Source of the DNA: Thysanoteuthis rhombus
Taxonomy: Eukaryota; Mollusca; Cephalopoda; Oegopsida; Thysanoteuthidae
Reading direction: 5' to 3'
DNA length: 64,000 nt
Assembly (NCBI GenBank): GCA_963457665.1
Contig: OY735219.1
Location: forward strand, 42,205,214-42,269,213
Shown here piece by piece: positions 22,150 to 34,564 of the stretch. Each line of letters opens with the position of its first letter. The stretch's first letter is position 1. The translations under genes and the position numbers were made by a program. Below the pieces are notes generated by a model that saw only the letters and a program-made list of their open reading frames with translations, had not been told where the DNA came from and searched no databases.

Positions 22150-24875
22150 GTGTGTAAATGTCTATTTCAAGGGTCCAAACAGAACGTCATCATTCCATGG
22201 TATTAAGCCAGCAGATTTTATTGTATTTTGGACACCAAAAAGCACGAGAGAATCGTTTATATAACTACCAAAGAGATATTGTATTAATAAAATATATTTT
22301 TTCCATGTTTTGTTCTTCGTTTTCCTTTAGTTTTCTCTTTGTTTTTTTCTGCTTTTTTTTTTCTTTCCTTCGACCATCTTTACCTGACCTCATATAGGGC
22401 GTCTACCGTAGGATGGATGAACAGAAAATGCGATCCAAAGTTTGGCGACTTTAAAAACTGTAAACTAATCACATATTTGGACTGATTTTCATGAAACATG
22501 TATGGTACCTCTGTAAACCATCTAAAATACAACTCTAGTATTGTTTTTAAATGATAGTACAGAAAATGACCACATATCTGCTCATTAATAAAATGATAAA
22601 ATATGTAAATAACAGTGAGAACCTCAAATATAAGAAAATCTCGAAATGGGAAGCTTTACTACTTGTCCGATGTGATGGCGGGGAGAAAATATCGATAAAT
22701 TTTCAGGATATAACGACGTATACAATATGAACGCAAGCAACAATATCTGGTTATCTGAATGAGGAAAGAGAGGGCGTAGGTTGCCGCTGATTGGAAACTT
22801 GCTGATTATACCATCTGATAGATAAGGGATGACTGAATACTTTACCATAAAAAACAGAGGCGAGTTCGCCACTCCTACGGTAGATGCCTCATATTTTCTG
22901 AACGTCTTTTTTAGAATAACTGTCATGAAGAAAAATGACCGAAGTGAACAGCTCTGGTATCGTTTGAATATTCCTATGTGTTCATTGAGAGGATTCGTCG
23001 GTCCTTAGTTAACTGACGTCATCAAAGAACAATCATTTTTTTTCTTTTTTTGGGGGGGGGATAGATATAAAATTGTCATCAGCGTTCACAAACATGGAAT
23101 TATAGATTAAATTGATCTTTTTAAATATGATTTATATAATTTGTAGTTTCCCTCCGAGCAATGCCCCTTATCAGCATTCACAGTTCACTTCCCCCTTATC
23201 CGCAATTTCCATTTCACTGGCCTTCCCTTATTTACGGTTTACTTTTCAGTATCTGCAGTTTTTCTTTCAGTGAAGCGTTGACATTACATTAGAATTCCGT
23301 TATTGCTATTTCAAGTTTTTTAACTTGTCTGTTCTGCAAGATACTGTACATCTTTCTCGGTACATTTGTAGACGAACCTCAAGACTAAAAATAAAAAAAC
23401 AACAACAATGAATCGTACATGATTTTATACGATTCGCCCCCCTCTAAATCTCTGTGACTTTGATTAGAGATTCCTTGTAGACAGCTTAAGAATGCTGACC
23501 CCAACATGAAGTAGAACTGCCAAGATGCCTGTTCAGGAAAAATTCGAAGGCTCCTTTGAACCTGCTTGGATGATAATGACGTGTTCCGAAATAACTTGCT
23601 TTCTTGTGGGGAATGCCTCTCTTTAGATTCAGTTCATTGATTGAGAATGAATTGAACGGAATAGAAAAAAATAAGGCATTTTTGTCCGGATGAAAAAAAC
23701 GGCCAAGGCACAAAAAGAGAACAATGGTTTTAGAGAGAAAATAGAGTTTGGTTTGATACCCAAACTTTGTGTTGACAGAAGGTTTTTCAAACCTGTTTTC
23801 TCCCGATCTCCCGTACCCAATCTCTTGATACACGCAGTGATAATATGATCATCTTATATCATTTTTTATCGTTCTTTAATCAAGTTTGTGCGGAATGGAC
23901 TCTACAACTGGAGAGAAAAAAAAGTTGCAGACGATATATACGTGACGTCACATGTCATGGAATGAAAAAATATAGCAAATTTCGTTGTACTTATCTGGTT
24001 CGATTTCATCTTGCTACAGTTTATAGGTTTCATTTAACAGTTGGAAAAAGCTTGAATTCATTTATTTCACTCATTTGTTCATTCATCCAGCTTCAAATGT
24101 GTTGACTGTTACTATGTCTGCTGTACGCCCCGTCCTAATCTTAAACCTTTCTAACATCTATCGAAAGTGTGAGCAAGAGTGGGGCTTTAAATTTTCTAAA
24201 TGCACATTAAATTTGATAATAATATTCTGCTAAACCCCTCAAACGAAGATAGATCTACAAACAAAACAAAACAAACAAAACAAAAGACAAAAACGAAAGC
24301 TATATTTTGCCTCCCCACTCCCACCCAGGGCAAGACCGGCCATAAAATCTAACGATTAGTTTCAAAGACAGACCAAACCCATCCAAGTAATTAATTCTTG
24401 CTGTTCGTAGCCGGGGTTGAATGATGAATTCTTTAGTGAGGTAAAAAAAACAAACCTTTTTTCAAGTGTTAAATGGAACCCCAGCCTGCAGCAAGATGAA
24501 ATCGAACCAGATGAGTACGACTGAATTTGTCATATTTTTAAAATTTTTCTTTTCTTTTCTATTTACTTCACTCATTTGTTCATCTATCCAGTTTTGTTTC
24601 AAACTTCACTGTCCGTGGACATAAAAATAAGTTAAAAACTTGATATTTAAGGGAGAAGTATGCTCAAGCTTCAACTACCCATCTGGCTGAACAAAAATGA
24701 TATAAATCCATCAGGCATGTTAGTAGTCCATCAGCAGAAAGCTGGGCCCCCATATAGACGTAAATAGGCAAAGATAAGCCGTAAGCTGGGCTGATTTATC
24801 CGGATAGACCCCGTGAATATCATAAAATGAAGAAAAAATAAATCCTATGTACTTTTCACTCTTAATCCTTTATCC
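22150..24875. other. Non-coding stretch, nothing recognised
   Basis: Open frames at 22624-22926 and 23486-23833 (both minus) show no family motif and no paired splice sites. Single TGACGTCA-type octamers occur at 23014-23021 and 23942-23949; isolated copies carry little weight. Confidence 0.5.
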
Positions 24876-24879
24876 TTTA

Positions 24880-26730
24880 TCCTCTACAGCGCTCCCAGGC
24901 CTGTCTGCTTACCCATTAAGAGCTGATAGAATGGGTGCTAACAGCTGACGAAGCTTTAAGGCCACTCCCAACGACATCAGCAGTGACCAATCCACTAGAC
25001 CCACTGCCAACACGTCGTGGGTCAGCGCAGCGGGGCATGGCACAACACTCCTCATGGTTCGCACGATGAAAGTTGTATCGGCCATTCCTGTTGGGTCCTC
25101 GGTCCCTAAAGGCCCAGCCACATCAATCACTTTGGGTGGGGGGTGATGTACTCCAACAACGACTACCCAAACAAAACCCCCAAACTCTCAACAAGAGAAC
25201 AACGTTATACATCAGCACCTACAACGTGAGAATACTCTCAAAAGACTTTCATCTAACCCATCTAGAAAACGAAGTCCAAAAACACCAAATGGAATATCAT
25301 CGGTATTAGCGGAATGAGAAGACCAGGAGAAGAACCGGTAGAATTGAAAGGCACGCATCTTCTCCACAACTACGGAAGAGAGAAAGTGAAACAAAGTGGA
25401 GTAGGCTTTCTCATTAATAAAAATCTCAAAGACAACGTGGTAGGCTTCAAAGCTATCTCAGAACGCATAGCCAGTGTCACCATACAACTCTCAAAAAGGT
25501 ACAAGCTAAATGCCATCCAAGTCCACATTCCCACTTTGCAATCAACCAGAGAAGAAATGAACAACTTCTATGGTGACTTGAACTCTCAATCACAAGATAA
25601 CAAAGAATACTCCAATGTCATCAAGGGAGATTTCAACGGACAAGTAGGACAAGAAAACGAACACTACATCGGAGAATTCGGATACAAAAGCCGGAACGAG
25701 AGAAGTGAAGATCTCGTAAACTTTGCAAAAACGACTTCAAAATTTTGAAGATATTCTTCAAAAAGAAACCAATTCCAAAATGGACTTGGAAGAGCCCCAA
25801 CCATGGAACCAAAAACGAAATATACTACATCCTAACAGACAAAAACGACATTATCAAAGACATTCAAATTTTAAACCTAGCAAATATAGGAAGCGACCAT
25901 AGAATGGTAAGATGTAAGATGCAAGTAATCATCAATAAAGAACGCAGGAGAATGTTCCACACCAAACAGCAACTACTAAACGTACCGAATGAACTCACAC
26001 AACCCTTCAAGTTAGAATTGAAAAACATATAAAATCCTTACCGTCAAAAACGACACAAACATCAGCGAACTCCACAACAAAATAACAACTTCACTAATAG
26101 AAGCTGCAACCATGTTTAAATCAAGAAACACACAGACCATTAGCAAAATCTCAGACGAAACTAAGAAACTCATTGAAAAGCGCAGAAACCTCAAACACCA
26201 CCACCAACAAGGGAAAAATAGAAGAGATCGAAATAAACAGAACAATCAAAAAGAAACTGAAAGACAAAAGAGGGTGTACGACAGCAATCACTGAATTCAC
26301 TCTTGAAAAATGTCGGGGCTTTAAAGCAATAAACAATGCTTTCAGTATAGGACAGACACAAATAACTAGCATAGTCGAAGGAAACGGAGACATAACAACA
26401 GAGACAGGATTGTTGAATGCGCCCAAGAATTCTACCATGATCTCTACACAGGCTCTAACTCTAACAACGATCAGGATATACAAGACACTGACAATCAGTT
26501 CGAGGACTTCCCAGAAGTTACAGCACGGGAGGTAAAACAAGCCATCAAATGAACAAAAGAAGGAAAATCCCTTGACCAGATAACATCACCATCGATCTAT
26601 TCAAAAAAGCTGGTAAGATCGTCAACAAAAAACTAGCTATTCTTTTCAACTTGCGTCTAAAACAGTGTAAAGTCCCGGAAAACCGGAACACGGCAATCAT
26701 AATCATAATTTCACTATACGATGGTCACAA
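24880..26730 (+). pseudogene. RTE-like retrotransposon copy A (endonuclease and start of RT)
   Basis: A 5' leader related to 55200-55500 and 57080-57230 (GGTCCNNGGTCCCTAAAGGC and CTTTGGGTGG boxes) is followed by an apurinic-type endonuclease: LYISTYNVRIL at 25202, VKQSGVGFLINKN, IASVTIQLSKRYKLNAIQVH and VIKGDFNGQVGQENE. The DFN residues are a catalytic-domain signature. Frames shift at about 25310 and 25745. Downstream there are lysine-rich linker pieces and, near 26565-26700, SLDQITSP and VNKKLAILFN-like residues of the reverse transcriptase start. The copy stops there. This endonuclease type is common in RTE elements, often annotated as craniofacial development protein 2. Multiple stops make it inactive. 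Confidence 0.85.
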
Positions 26731-26734
26731 TAAT

Positions 26735-28590
26735 CTGTTTCGTAATTCTCTTCTTACTTCGGGAAGCACACGTGGATTAAACTCCCTATGTTAGTCGAGT
26801 GTCTACCAGCATCAGAAAATAGCCCTCAAATTGCACACGCAACTTGGCAGTTTGGCACACACACTGAACCCGGTCTCCATAACCATTCCTTGGTACGTTC
26901 CAAACTATAAGGATTCAAAGGCAGTTCAGAAACCTCCGCTTCGACTCTGACAACAAAATACCCGCTACCTTTTGCTACCTCTTCTCTCCTATTTACGCGT
27001 CCAATCGTATTAATGTTATCATTATATGTATTTCATTTTCATTCAATATTTATCATTGATGCTCCTATACTATACGTACGTTTTATTTGTCCATCCAAAT
27101 ACTTATATGTGTCTTTTTACTTTGTATCATCTCTGCGCCCACTTCATACATCTCCCTTCTCTCTTCAACTTTTCCACTGACGTCCACGTGGGCCCACAAC
27201 TCCAGCAGGCGCCAATCTTCAACGAGAACTACAAAAGCTATCCAGAACCATAATTTCTACTGACCGTTGAACTTCCAATTTGAATATCTCTTATACCCTT
27301 TTCATTAACCAATCAGAATACAATGAATTTTTTGAAAGTTGCATGGCTTTAGGGAACAAGATATAAGGTAAAGCGGAGTTCTGGGAACTAGGCATACGGG
27401 AATATACGATAGACATAGAACATATAAAACCCATTGAAATTGAGAAGTATTTATATGCCGTACCTGAGAGACACTAATTGGGTAGTTTTATTCCATGGAC
27501 GATCGAAATTGAAATAACAGAAAGTTTATTCTGCCATGCTTTTAGATATTTAACCTGTGGACAGAATGGGAAACATAAGAGCTATTGCAATCATTCTGTA
27601 ATGGCGGTAACAATCTTTCTCCCAATTATTTCCATTCAACCCATTCAATCTAATTACACGAGCTAAACATCTATAATTTGGTAGACTGGTTTTTTATGTT
27701 TATCATTTCATTTTTGTAAATTCTGCGATGCACAAATCAGTGATAAAGTCAAGTGAAACCATTTATTTGACTAAGCCTTTGTCATTACATCGAATATAAA
27801 AAACACCCTTAAAATAGTTTGCATTTATTCATTTATTTTCTTTGTAATTGAGAGCAACGTCTATACAGAGAATCCATTCTTCTGTCGATCCTGGGGAAAA
27901 TGAGACATTTTGTAGCAATGTTCTGCAAGGGGATTAGATATTTGTTTGTTATTAGGAGTGCTTGGTCTTTGGTAGTGGGAAAACATGTCTCATCGATTTG
28001 ATTGTTTGTGTCGATGATTTTGTGAAACATTCCAAATCCGTTCACAGTGAATCTATTCTCTAGAGTTTTTCCCAATAACAGTGAAGTCATTGTTCTAAGT
28101 TTGCAGCTGTATCCATTATAGCCTCATCTGGCCGTTTGTTGATTTATATTTTCTTCCTGAACAGTCTTACCGTATGTGAGGAATCCACACTCTAGATGCA
28201 TACCCAATTATAGGATGCATTAAAGTATGGTAGCCTCTAATCTTGGTGGCACTGGTGGAGCTGTATAATCATCTCTTTAAAAGATTTAATATTTTTGTGT
28301 TCTATTGGTTGTTTCATTGACAGAAGTGGTGTTCATACACCGAGGAGGAAAAACACAAAATAATACGTTTCCTCTGAACAAAGCTTTAAAAACATTTGAA
28401 AATGAACGGTTTTATTTGTAAAAAAACAACTTTGTAGAGACATATTTTATCTTTTTCAATAGATCTTCCATGGTTGCCTCTTGTGACAAAGTATGTTTGA
28501 CTCGTGATATTGTGATTTAATTGTGAGAATCGAAGATAATGTATCATCTAGTTGCAGGCTTGAATGGTTATCAGTCTTGTTTCTATGTAC
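26735..28590. other. Non-coding stretch, nothing recognised
   Basis: Open frames at 27026-27253, 27478-27666 and 27833-28090 (minus) show no motif. No tandem or inverted structure was seen. Confidence 0.5.
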
Positions 28591-28594
28591 CGGA

Positions 28595-29015
28595 GAAAAT
28601 GTCCGAATTTTGACACAACTGATTGGGGAAGAATATTTGGAGCCAATATTTTCTAAATATGTCCAGTTCGTCTCGCCATCTCATATTCTGCCGGGCTTGG
28701 TTTTGCATTTGATTTTTGGAGATCCATGTTGTGAGTCGTGATGTCCATCAGTTGTCTGCCTTTCTTGTAACATGGCCAACCCATTACGATTTGAGTTTCC
28801 TAATGGTTTCCATTATATGTCAGACCCCGCCCCCGAATATGCTGTACCGTCTTGTGATCTCTCCATGTGATGTTGAGCATGATTCTCTCATGTGCACGTT
28901 GCATGGTTCTTAGTTAAAAGGTCAATGTCTTGGTTAGGTTCTGTGTTTCAGCTCCATAGGTGACTATCAGGCGAATGCATAGGTTGTATACTCTTCTTTT
29001 TCGGGCGAATGGGAT
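28595..29015 (-). pseudogene. RTE-like retrotransposon, RT C-terminal fragment
   Basis: Minus-strand translation gives RRVYNLCIRLIVTYGAETQN followed by LTKTL, then MQRAHERIMLNI-like residues, and farther on MRWRDELDIFRKYWL. These are the VYN.C..P..TYGAETW, QRA.ER..L and RWRDELD.F blocks that close RTE-type polyproteins. Stops interrupt it. The + strand relic at 43590-43990 holds the same blocks in better order. Confidence 0.85.
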
Positions 29016-29038
29016 TTTCTTAAATTTAAGAAAATCCC
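29011..29038. repeat. Perfect 28-bp palindrome
   Basis: GGGATTTTCTTAAA is followed at once by its exact reverse complement, with no loop. It sits exactly at the 5' edge of the minus-strand RTE fragment. Confidence 0.9.
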
Positions 29039-29044
29039 AAAAGG

Positions 29045-29575
29045 ATAAAATAGAAAAATGAAACAAAGAAACGACAACCTCCAAGATTTGAAGGATCTTT
29101 TTTGTTTTGTAATTTGTTACTAAATCCATATTTATTGAATGCAAAATGTTTAAAAGTAAATTTAGAAATTAATCAGGACTGTCTCTCGAGGAACTTATCC
29201 TCCACCCTCCCCAAACACCTGCCCTTTGAAGCAAAGATAACGCCATCTTGTAAAGATAACCCCGGCGCTAAGGCCATATAAACAAAATAGGAAATACCTT
29301 TCGACAACCAATTGGATGGATGCATGATAAATTTTCGCAAAAAGAAAAAATGGTTTCATTTTTTATACTAACACTGTTGAAACTCGCCTCAACCAACAAT
29401 AAGTCGACACTCCTTTGTCTCCCACTGTAAAATATCCTTTATCTATTCAAAATTCATCTGTGTTTTACTGTAAAATCTCCCTTATTTTTCCCCCCAAACA
29501 AGAAAAAAAACAACAAAAAAAGCATAAAACAAACTCCTTCCAAGATTTGGAGGGTCTTTTCTCTTGTTAGCGTGC
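29045..29575. other. Non-coding stretch
   Basis: No gene is supported. Two related boxes, CCAAGATTTGAAGGATCTTT (29082) and CCAAGATTTGGAGGGTCTTT (29540), suggest a diverged duplication of about 460 bases. Confidence 0.5.
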
Positions 29576-29584
29576 ACATTCTTA

Positions 29585-29870
29585 CGTAGTTTTAGCTATA
29601 TATAAGGGAGGCAACTTATGTCAGGGTCTCCTTTTTAAGGGAGATAATTCTGACTCCAAAGTTTCTAGTGATAGATTTTAAAATTGTATTCCGCGTTTAA
29701 TTTTTCAAATATTTTTTATTTAAAAAAATTTAACCAAAGTTTTCTAACACAAGGTTTTAATGCTTGACTGCATAATTAACAACATATCCGTGAATTACAA
29801 TATTGAATTGAATTCATACAGAAATCATCTCTGAGTTATACACACGCATATATATCAATTAAATGCATAA
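29585..29870 (+). repeat. Dispersed repeat family R3, copy 1
   Basis: Shares in order AAGGGAGGCAACTTATGT, TAAGGGAGATAATTCTGA, a CGCGTTTAATTTTTC box, CAAGGTTTTAATGCTTGAC and GTGAATTAC with 30530-30790; the first part also matches 32180-32320. It is non-coding. Confidence 0.75.
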
Positions 29871-29874
29871 AGTT

Positions 29875-30525
29875 GTCTATAACAATGTTTAACCCTTGTT
29901 TCTCTTTTCTCAGATCATCAGATAGACAATGTAATCCTTCATGTAATTTATTTCTCAATAGGGAAACAATTTCACTTTGATTTGGAATATGGCAGTTGGG
30001 GTAAGTTGTTTATCATCATTCATCTTGCAAACATTATATGATACTGCTTTATCAAGGTGTGTTAACTCAGAATACATTACAATCAATAAATACAACTTTA
30101 TATTTCACACACACACACTCACACACACACATATATATATACGTATGAAGAAAGTATTCAACATATAACGTGTTTAATTAGTTCTGGTCTTATTAATTAG
30201 GATCTGACTCTCCTGAAAATCCATAAACCATTATAAGTTTCTTTATTTCTTAAAGTCGAGAGGTAACTGTAAGAGCAATTAGGAAATGGTCTAGTTATGT
30301 TACTTCGCGACGAATGATGGTGATGATCTTTCCGGGCACTATTTTAACTCAGATTTTGTCCGTTTTATCCGATATCAGGCTTAACAGAGTCCGTTTTAAT
30401 GAAGGTTTACTTCAACTGTAAGGAGAAAAAATACAAAAAATATCCCTCTGTATTTCAATGAATTCATTGTTCTATAGTTCACGGTGGTTGTTTTGTAAAT
30501 TTGAAATGGAAGAAAACTGATGCAT
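29875..30525. other. Non-coding stretch with (CA)n
   Basis: Holds a CA tract at 30103-30130. The open frame at 29977-30168 has no recognisable motif. Confidence 0.5.
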
Positions 30526-30529
30526 ACGT

Positions 30530-30815
30530 GATTCGGCTGCAGTCATGGGAAGCAACTTAGATTGAAGTACCGTTTGTAAGGGAGGTAATATTGATTCCTA
30601 ATTGCTTTTTCCAGTTTCATTGTAATTGAATTCGGCGTTTACTTTTCGAAAGATATTTTATTTTTTGAAATTTACCCATGGAAAGTTTTTTAAAACTCTT
30701 GTTATTAATGCTTAACAGCAAAATTAACAAAATATCAGTGAATTACTGTTTTGAAATTATTCAATTCCGAAATAATTTCAGTTCTTCTCTATCTATCTAT
30801 CTCTCACACACACAT
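30530..30815 (+). repeat. Dispersed repeat family R3, copy 2
   Basis: Follows the block order of copy 1 (GGCTGCAGTCATGGGAAGCA, TTGTAAGGGAGGTAATATTG, TTCGGCGTTTACTTTTCG, TTATTAATGCTTAACAGC) and ends in CTAT and CA repeats. Confidence 0.75.
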
Positions 30816-31079
30816 ATATCTTGGTGTGGTGATGGCATTGAAATACCATATTCAGAACTTTTTCCGATATTTTATTGTTTATCTAATAATATTTTTTCTG
30901 ACGAATTCTATTGTAAAACCCTGCTTTAAAAAAAAAATCTATTATAAATAGTCATTAAGCACACCTATCGATGATTTAAAAAAAAATGATTACCAAACAG
31001 AGATACACTCCTCCCGGGTCTAACGGTTATTTATTTCATTATATTTTTATAGAAAAATCCTATTTATTCAAGCACTCAA

Positions 31080-31400
31080 CCTAATCGTTTGAAATAGAAA
31101 GAAATCTGATCTGCAACTAAAAATGTCATCAATGTAATTAAATGTACAAATTGTAATGAAAAATATATCGGCTGCAGACAGCCATCAGATAATTGAAGAT
31201 TTCTCCACAAAAGCAGGAAAAATATCCCTGAAAACATGAATTTATACACTTTAAAACATATTTTCAATTGTAGTAATGGACACTTCAAAATAATGCCAAT
31301 CTATCAAACAAGTGACAATATTGTACTCGGAATTAAAGAATAGAATTTGATTGACGGACATTGTTAAGAAGACATTAGAAAAAATGTTTTATTCAATTCT
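31080..31400 (+). pseudogene. Penelope-like retroelement, GIY-YIG endonuclease fragment
   Basis: Conceptual translation contains NVIKCTNCNEKYIGCRQPSD, resembling the YLI.C..C...YIG motif of GIY-YIG nucleases in Penelope-like elements. It is followed by NLYTLKHIFNCSNGHFKIMP and IYQTSDNIVLGIKE, the usual KHI..C....F...P.. and L..KE blocks. Single stops interrupt the frame. A CGAAACACGTGTCATG box at 31850 lies a further 450 bases on. The nuclease normally follows the reverse transcriptase, which is missing here. Confidence 0.8.
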
Positions 31401-31404
31401 TTCT

Positions 31405-31955
31405 AATTCAATATTCTTATCCATCAAGTTATCAATAAACCATGAAACATTATAGAATTTTTTTTCCTTTTTAAGTTACAAAAAAAAAAAAAATATATAT
31501 ACATATGTATCAAGACTGAAATATAATCATCCCAGATGATGAGAAAATAAACCAACCAAAGCCTATACCTCCGGACAACAACGTTCAAAATGAATTTATT
31601 GATGAAGAGAGATACAACAAAATAATTCATTGTATATTAGCAGCCCCTCTTCCAACCTTTCAACAGATTGACACAACTGGAAATTAAAAAAAAATCACCA
31701 AGTGATAAAACCGATATTCACAATAAACACCATTACTAAGTACATTCTAAATGGTCACAATACATAAAAATAGTCCTACATATACGAACAGACTCAATAA
31801 AAAATCCGAAAGAACTCCAAAAGAAAAGAAAAGAATCTCTTGATAGCCGAAACACGTGTCATGAGATGAAAAATAAAAATAACAATACTCAAATTTAATA
31901 CATTTGCAGAATTCCTTCTTGTCATTTTCTCCTCGCAGGATCTTTTAAACTTTTT
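31405..31955. other. Non-coding stretch, possible Penelope 3' flank
   Basis: Nothing codes convincingly. The box at 31838-31862 (GATAGCCGAAACACGTGTC) resembles motifs at 32410 and 1950, each close to a Penelope relic, so it may be part of that family's terminal region. Confidence 0.4.
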
Positions 31956-31958
31956 AAT

Positions 31959-32104
<146 letters not shown>

Positions 32105-32164
32105 GGATAGAACACTCCTCTTCGTAAATGCTTGTTTTATAAATTAGAAATAGAAAACGAAGCA

Positions 32165-32325
32165 TACAAATACATACGCGATTTCAGCTGTAGTCAAGGG
32201 AGGCAACTTATGTTAAATTCCCGTTTGTAAGGGACATAATTCTGATTTCAAAATTTCAAATTGATATTTTTCCAGAGTCAATGAAATTGAATTCGGCGTT
32301 CAATAGAATTTTTTGCTTTCAAAGC
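32165..32325 (+). repeat. Dispersed repeat family R3, copy 3 (5' part)
   Basis: Contains TTCAGCTGTAGTCAAGGGAG, GCAACTTATGTTAAA, GTTTGTAAGGGACATAATTC and GAATTCGGCGTTC in the order of the other copies. Confidence 0.75.
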
Positions 32326-32499
32326 AAAACATCTGATGGTAAATTCATTTTGGATGGGAACATTTTAACTATTGAAAGGTACACATATGCTACTGAAGAT
32401 AGGAACCCCTCCCGAAACATGTATAACACGGATTAATTAATTGATAAACCAAGTCTCCATATACTTTTACTCCTGAGTCTATCTCATTTACTATTGTTC

Positions 32500-32602
32500 A
32501 CGCATACACACACGCACACACACTCATACGCACACACGTGCACGCGTGCACGCACGCGTACACACACACACACAGGCACACACACACATATATATATATA
32601 TT
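32500..32602. repeat. (CA)n tract with CG interruptions and TA end
   Basis: CA-rich sequence with several CACGCG interruptions from 32500 to 32588, then a short TA run. Confidence 0.9.
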
Positions 32603-32650
32603 TGTTACACAATTTTACAAACTTTGGATGGGAAATATCTTACTGTATTA

Positions 32651-32702
32651 CTCATTAGGTTTTTATACCCTCTTATAATAAGAGGATATAAAACCTAATG
32701 AG
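32651..32702. repeat. Near-perfect palindrome, 25-bp arms
   Basis: CTCATTAGGTTTTTATACCC and onward is mirrored by a segment ending AAAACCTAATGAG, with a one-base bulge and a short loop. Confidence 0.9.
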
Positions 32703-32809
32703 AAACTTAAAATTGTAAAACAGATTTGTTGTAGGTTTCTGTAATCACATAATTTAATACTTGCTCTCTGATGAATATTAACCACTTTATTCATAAAACA
32801 TATTACAGC

Positions 32810-32890
32810 CAATTTATCAAATAGATGACTATACTGTACTAGGAATTAAAGAAAAGAATTCGATAGACGAACATATATAGCTAAGTATTC
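32810..32890 (+). pseudogene. Penelope-like element, C-terminal nuclease end
   Basis: CCAATTTATCAAATAGATGA and TGTACTAGGAATTAAAGAA match 31290-31345 almost base for base, the IYQ.....VLGIKE part of the Penelope-like nuclease. It is cut off on its right by the truncated RLE element starting near 32922. Confidence 0.8.
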
Positions 32891-32921
32891 AAATTTTGGG
32901 GTGGACACATCCAATATAGCA

Positions 32922-33807
32922 AAACAAAAATCTACAGAACACAGACAAACAGCAAGTGCCGCCTGTTCAGCGAAAGAGATGAGACTGTAAACCACACAAC
33001 TGATGAATGTAGTCAACTCGCCCAGAAGGAATATAAACATAGACACGATAGAATAGCAACAGTGATACACTGGGAACTGAGTAAACGAATGGGATTCAAT
33101 CATACGGAAAAGAGGTACCAGCACAAACCAGAGGCAGCCCTGGAGAATGGCAACCACAAGCTACTCTGGGACTTTGACAACCAAAACCGATCACCTCAAC
33201 CAGACAAGAAGACCGGACTTGGTAATCGTAGACAAGAAGAGAAAAACCTGCCAAATAATAGACGTGGCTGTGTCTGCAAACCGTAGAGTAAAGAGGAAGG
33301 AGAGTGAAAAGCGGGAAAAATACCAGGACCTAGGGAGAGAACTGAAGAAGATGTGGAACATGAAAGCCAGGGTAGTACCGGTCATAGAGGGCGCACTAGG
33401 AACTGTCCCAAAGACACTGAGGGAGAGACTGGAGGAGATCGGGATAAGGGGAAGGATCGAGACTGTACAGACCACAGTACCACTGGGAACTGCACGGATA
33501 CTGAGGAAAGTGCTAGAAATATAATGACTGCAACGCTAACTGTCGATAGTGACCCAAAAGAGGAAGGGAAATGAAAGCGGAAACTCAAATTGTAGCACTG
33601 ACATGATAGGCGAAAGAGAGGCTGAAGACCTGAGGAGACTTATTGTCACTCAGCCTTCAGCAATGACCACTGGGCAACCGGCGTGAAACTGTAAATCGCA
33701 AAATTACTGCGACCTATGAGTACTAGGAGAGGAGGGCTGGAGACTTGAGGAGACTTGCTGTCATTCAAATTCCAGCGGTTACCACCAGGCAACTGGTGTG
33801 TGATTCC
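32922..33807 (+). pseudogene. RLE-type non-LTR retrotransposon, 5'-truncated copy
   Basis: This is a copy of the last 870 bases of the element at 34245-38522, starting at the zinc-knuckle region. The counterpart of CRMCGERDE reads CRLFSERDE-like here, so the knuckle has lost its second Cys. The frame opens at 33147-33524 with RRPDLVIVDKKRKTCQIIDV, keeping both Asp of the PD..D nuclease core. The stop is at the same place as in the long copy, followed by a homologous 3' UTR with its duplicated CTTGCTGTCA box, ending at GTGTGATTCC. A 64-bp tandem repeat starts on the next base. Confidence 0.88.
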
Positions 33808-34065
33808 AAAAGATATTTTACTTTAGGCTTTAAGTGACTATTCTTGATATTTTGATGATTTTCGAAGGTTCAAAAGATATTTTACTTTAGGCTTTAAGTG
33901 ACTATTCTTGATATTTTGATGATTTTCGAAGGTTCAAAAGATATTTTACTTTAGGCTTTAAGTGACTATTCTTGATATTTTGATGATTTTCGAAGGTTCA
34001 AAAGATATTTTACTTTAGGCTTTAAGAATGATTATTCTTGACATATTGATATTTCTACTTCTGAG
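33808..34065. repeat. 64-bp minisatellite, three exact units and a decayed fourth
   Basis: Units start at 33808, 33872, 33936 and 34000, each with AAAAGATATTTTACTTTAGG. The first three are identical as far as I can see, so the array is recent. It abuts the 3' end of the truncated RLE element without a gap. Confidence 0.97.
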
Positions 34066-34564
34066 AAGGTTTTCTTTGCGATTCCGATAAGTTTTCACCT
34101 GGATGAATTGCCCACTGCCAAATTCTACCTAATGAAAAAGACAAAAAAAAAAAAAGTTGAGAGAGTGGTCTGTTGTTTCTTGGAGCTGCACGTGGGTAAG
34201 TGGAATTAAATTTATAATTTATAATTTAAAATTAATAACTCTCCACCCCCCCCCCCACCGAGATGAGAGGTGTCTTATGGGAAAGTAATGCCTAGCTACC
34301 CCTCCCCCGAGTATGAATGAATGGAGTCTGTCCACCACTGACCGTTAGGACCCCTCAGTAGATATAAGCTAGCAGGGGGAAATCCACCGTGGGGGAAGAA
34401 CACAGATTGCGAGACTTATACTAAGTCAAGACTTAGAAGATTTAAGGGAGACGTATGATCCCCAAGGTTGTTAATTTCACCCAGACGAAGGTTAGTGCTA
34501 ATTTTTAGGCCTGAATTTAGGAGGGGATGGTCATACCACCAAATAGATATATCTGAGCAGCAGA

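Noticed and set aside
23014..23949. Single TGACGTCA octamers at 23014 and 23942 as regulatory sites
   Set aside because: Isolated palindromic octamers are expected by chance at this scale and no exon lies near.
27026..27253. 75-codon hydrophobic + frame
   Set aside because: Thymine-rich sequence favours hydrophobic codons by chance; there is no signal-peptide logic and no splice support.
33808..34065. CRISPR array
   Set aside because: The 64-bp units are directly tandem with no spacers, and the surrounding DNA is eukaryotic.
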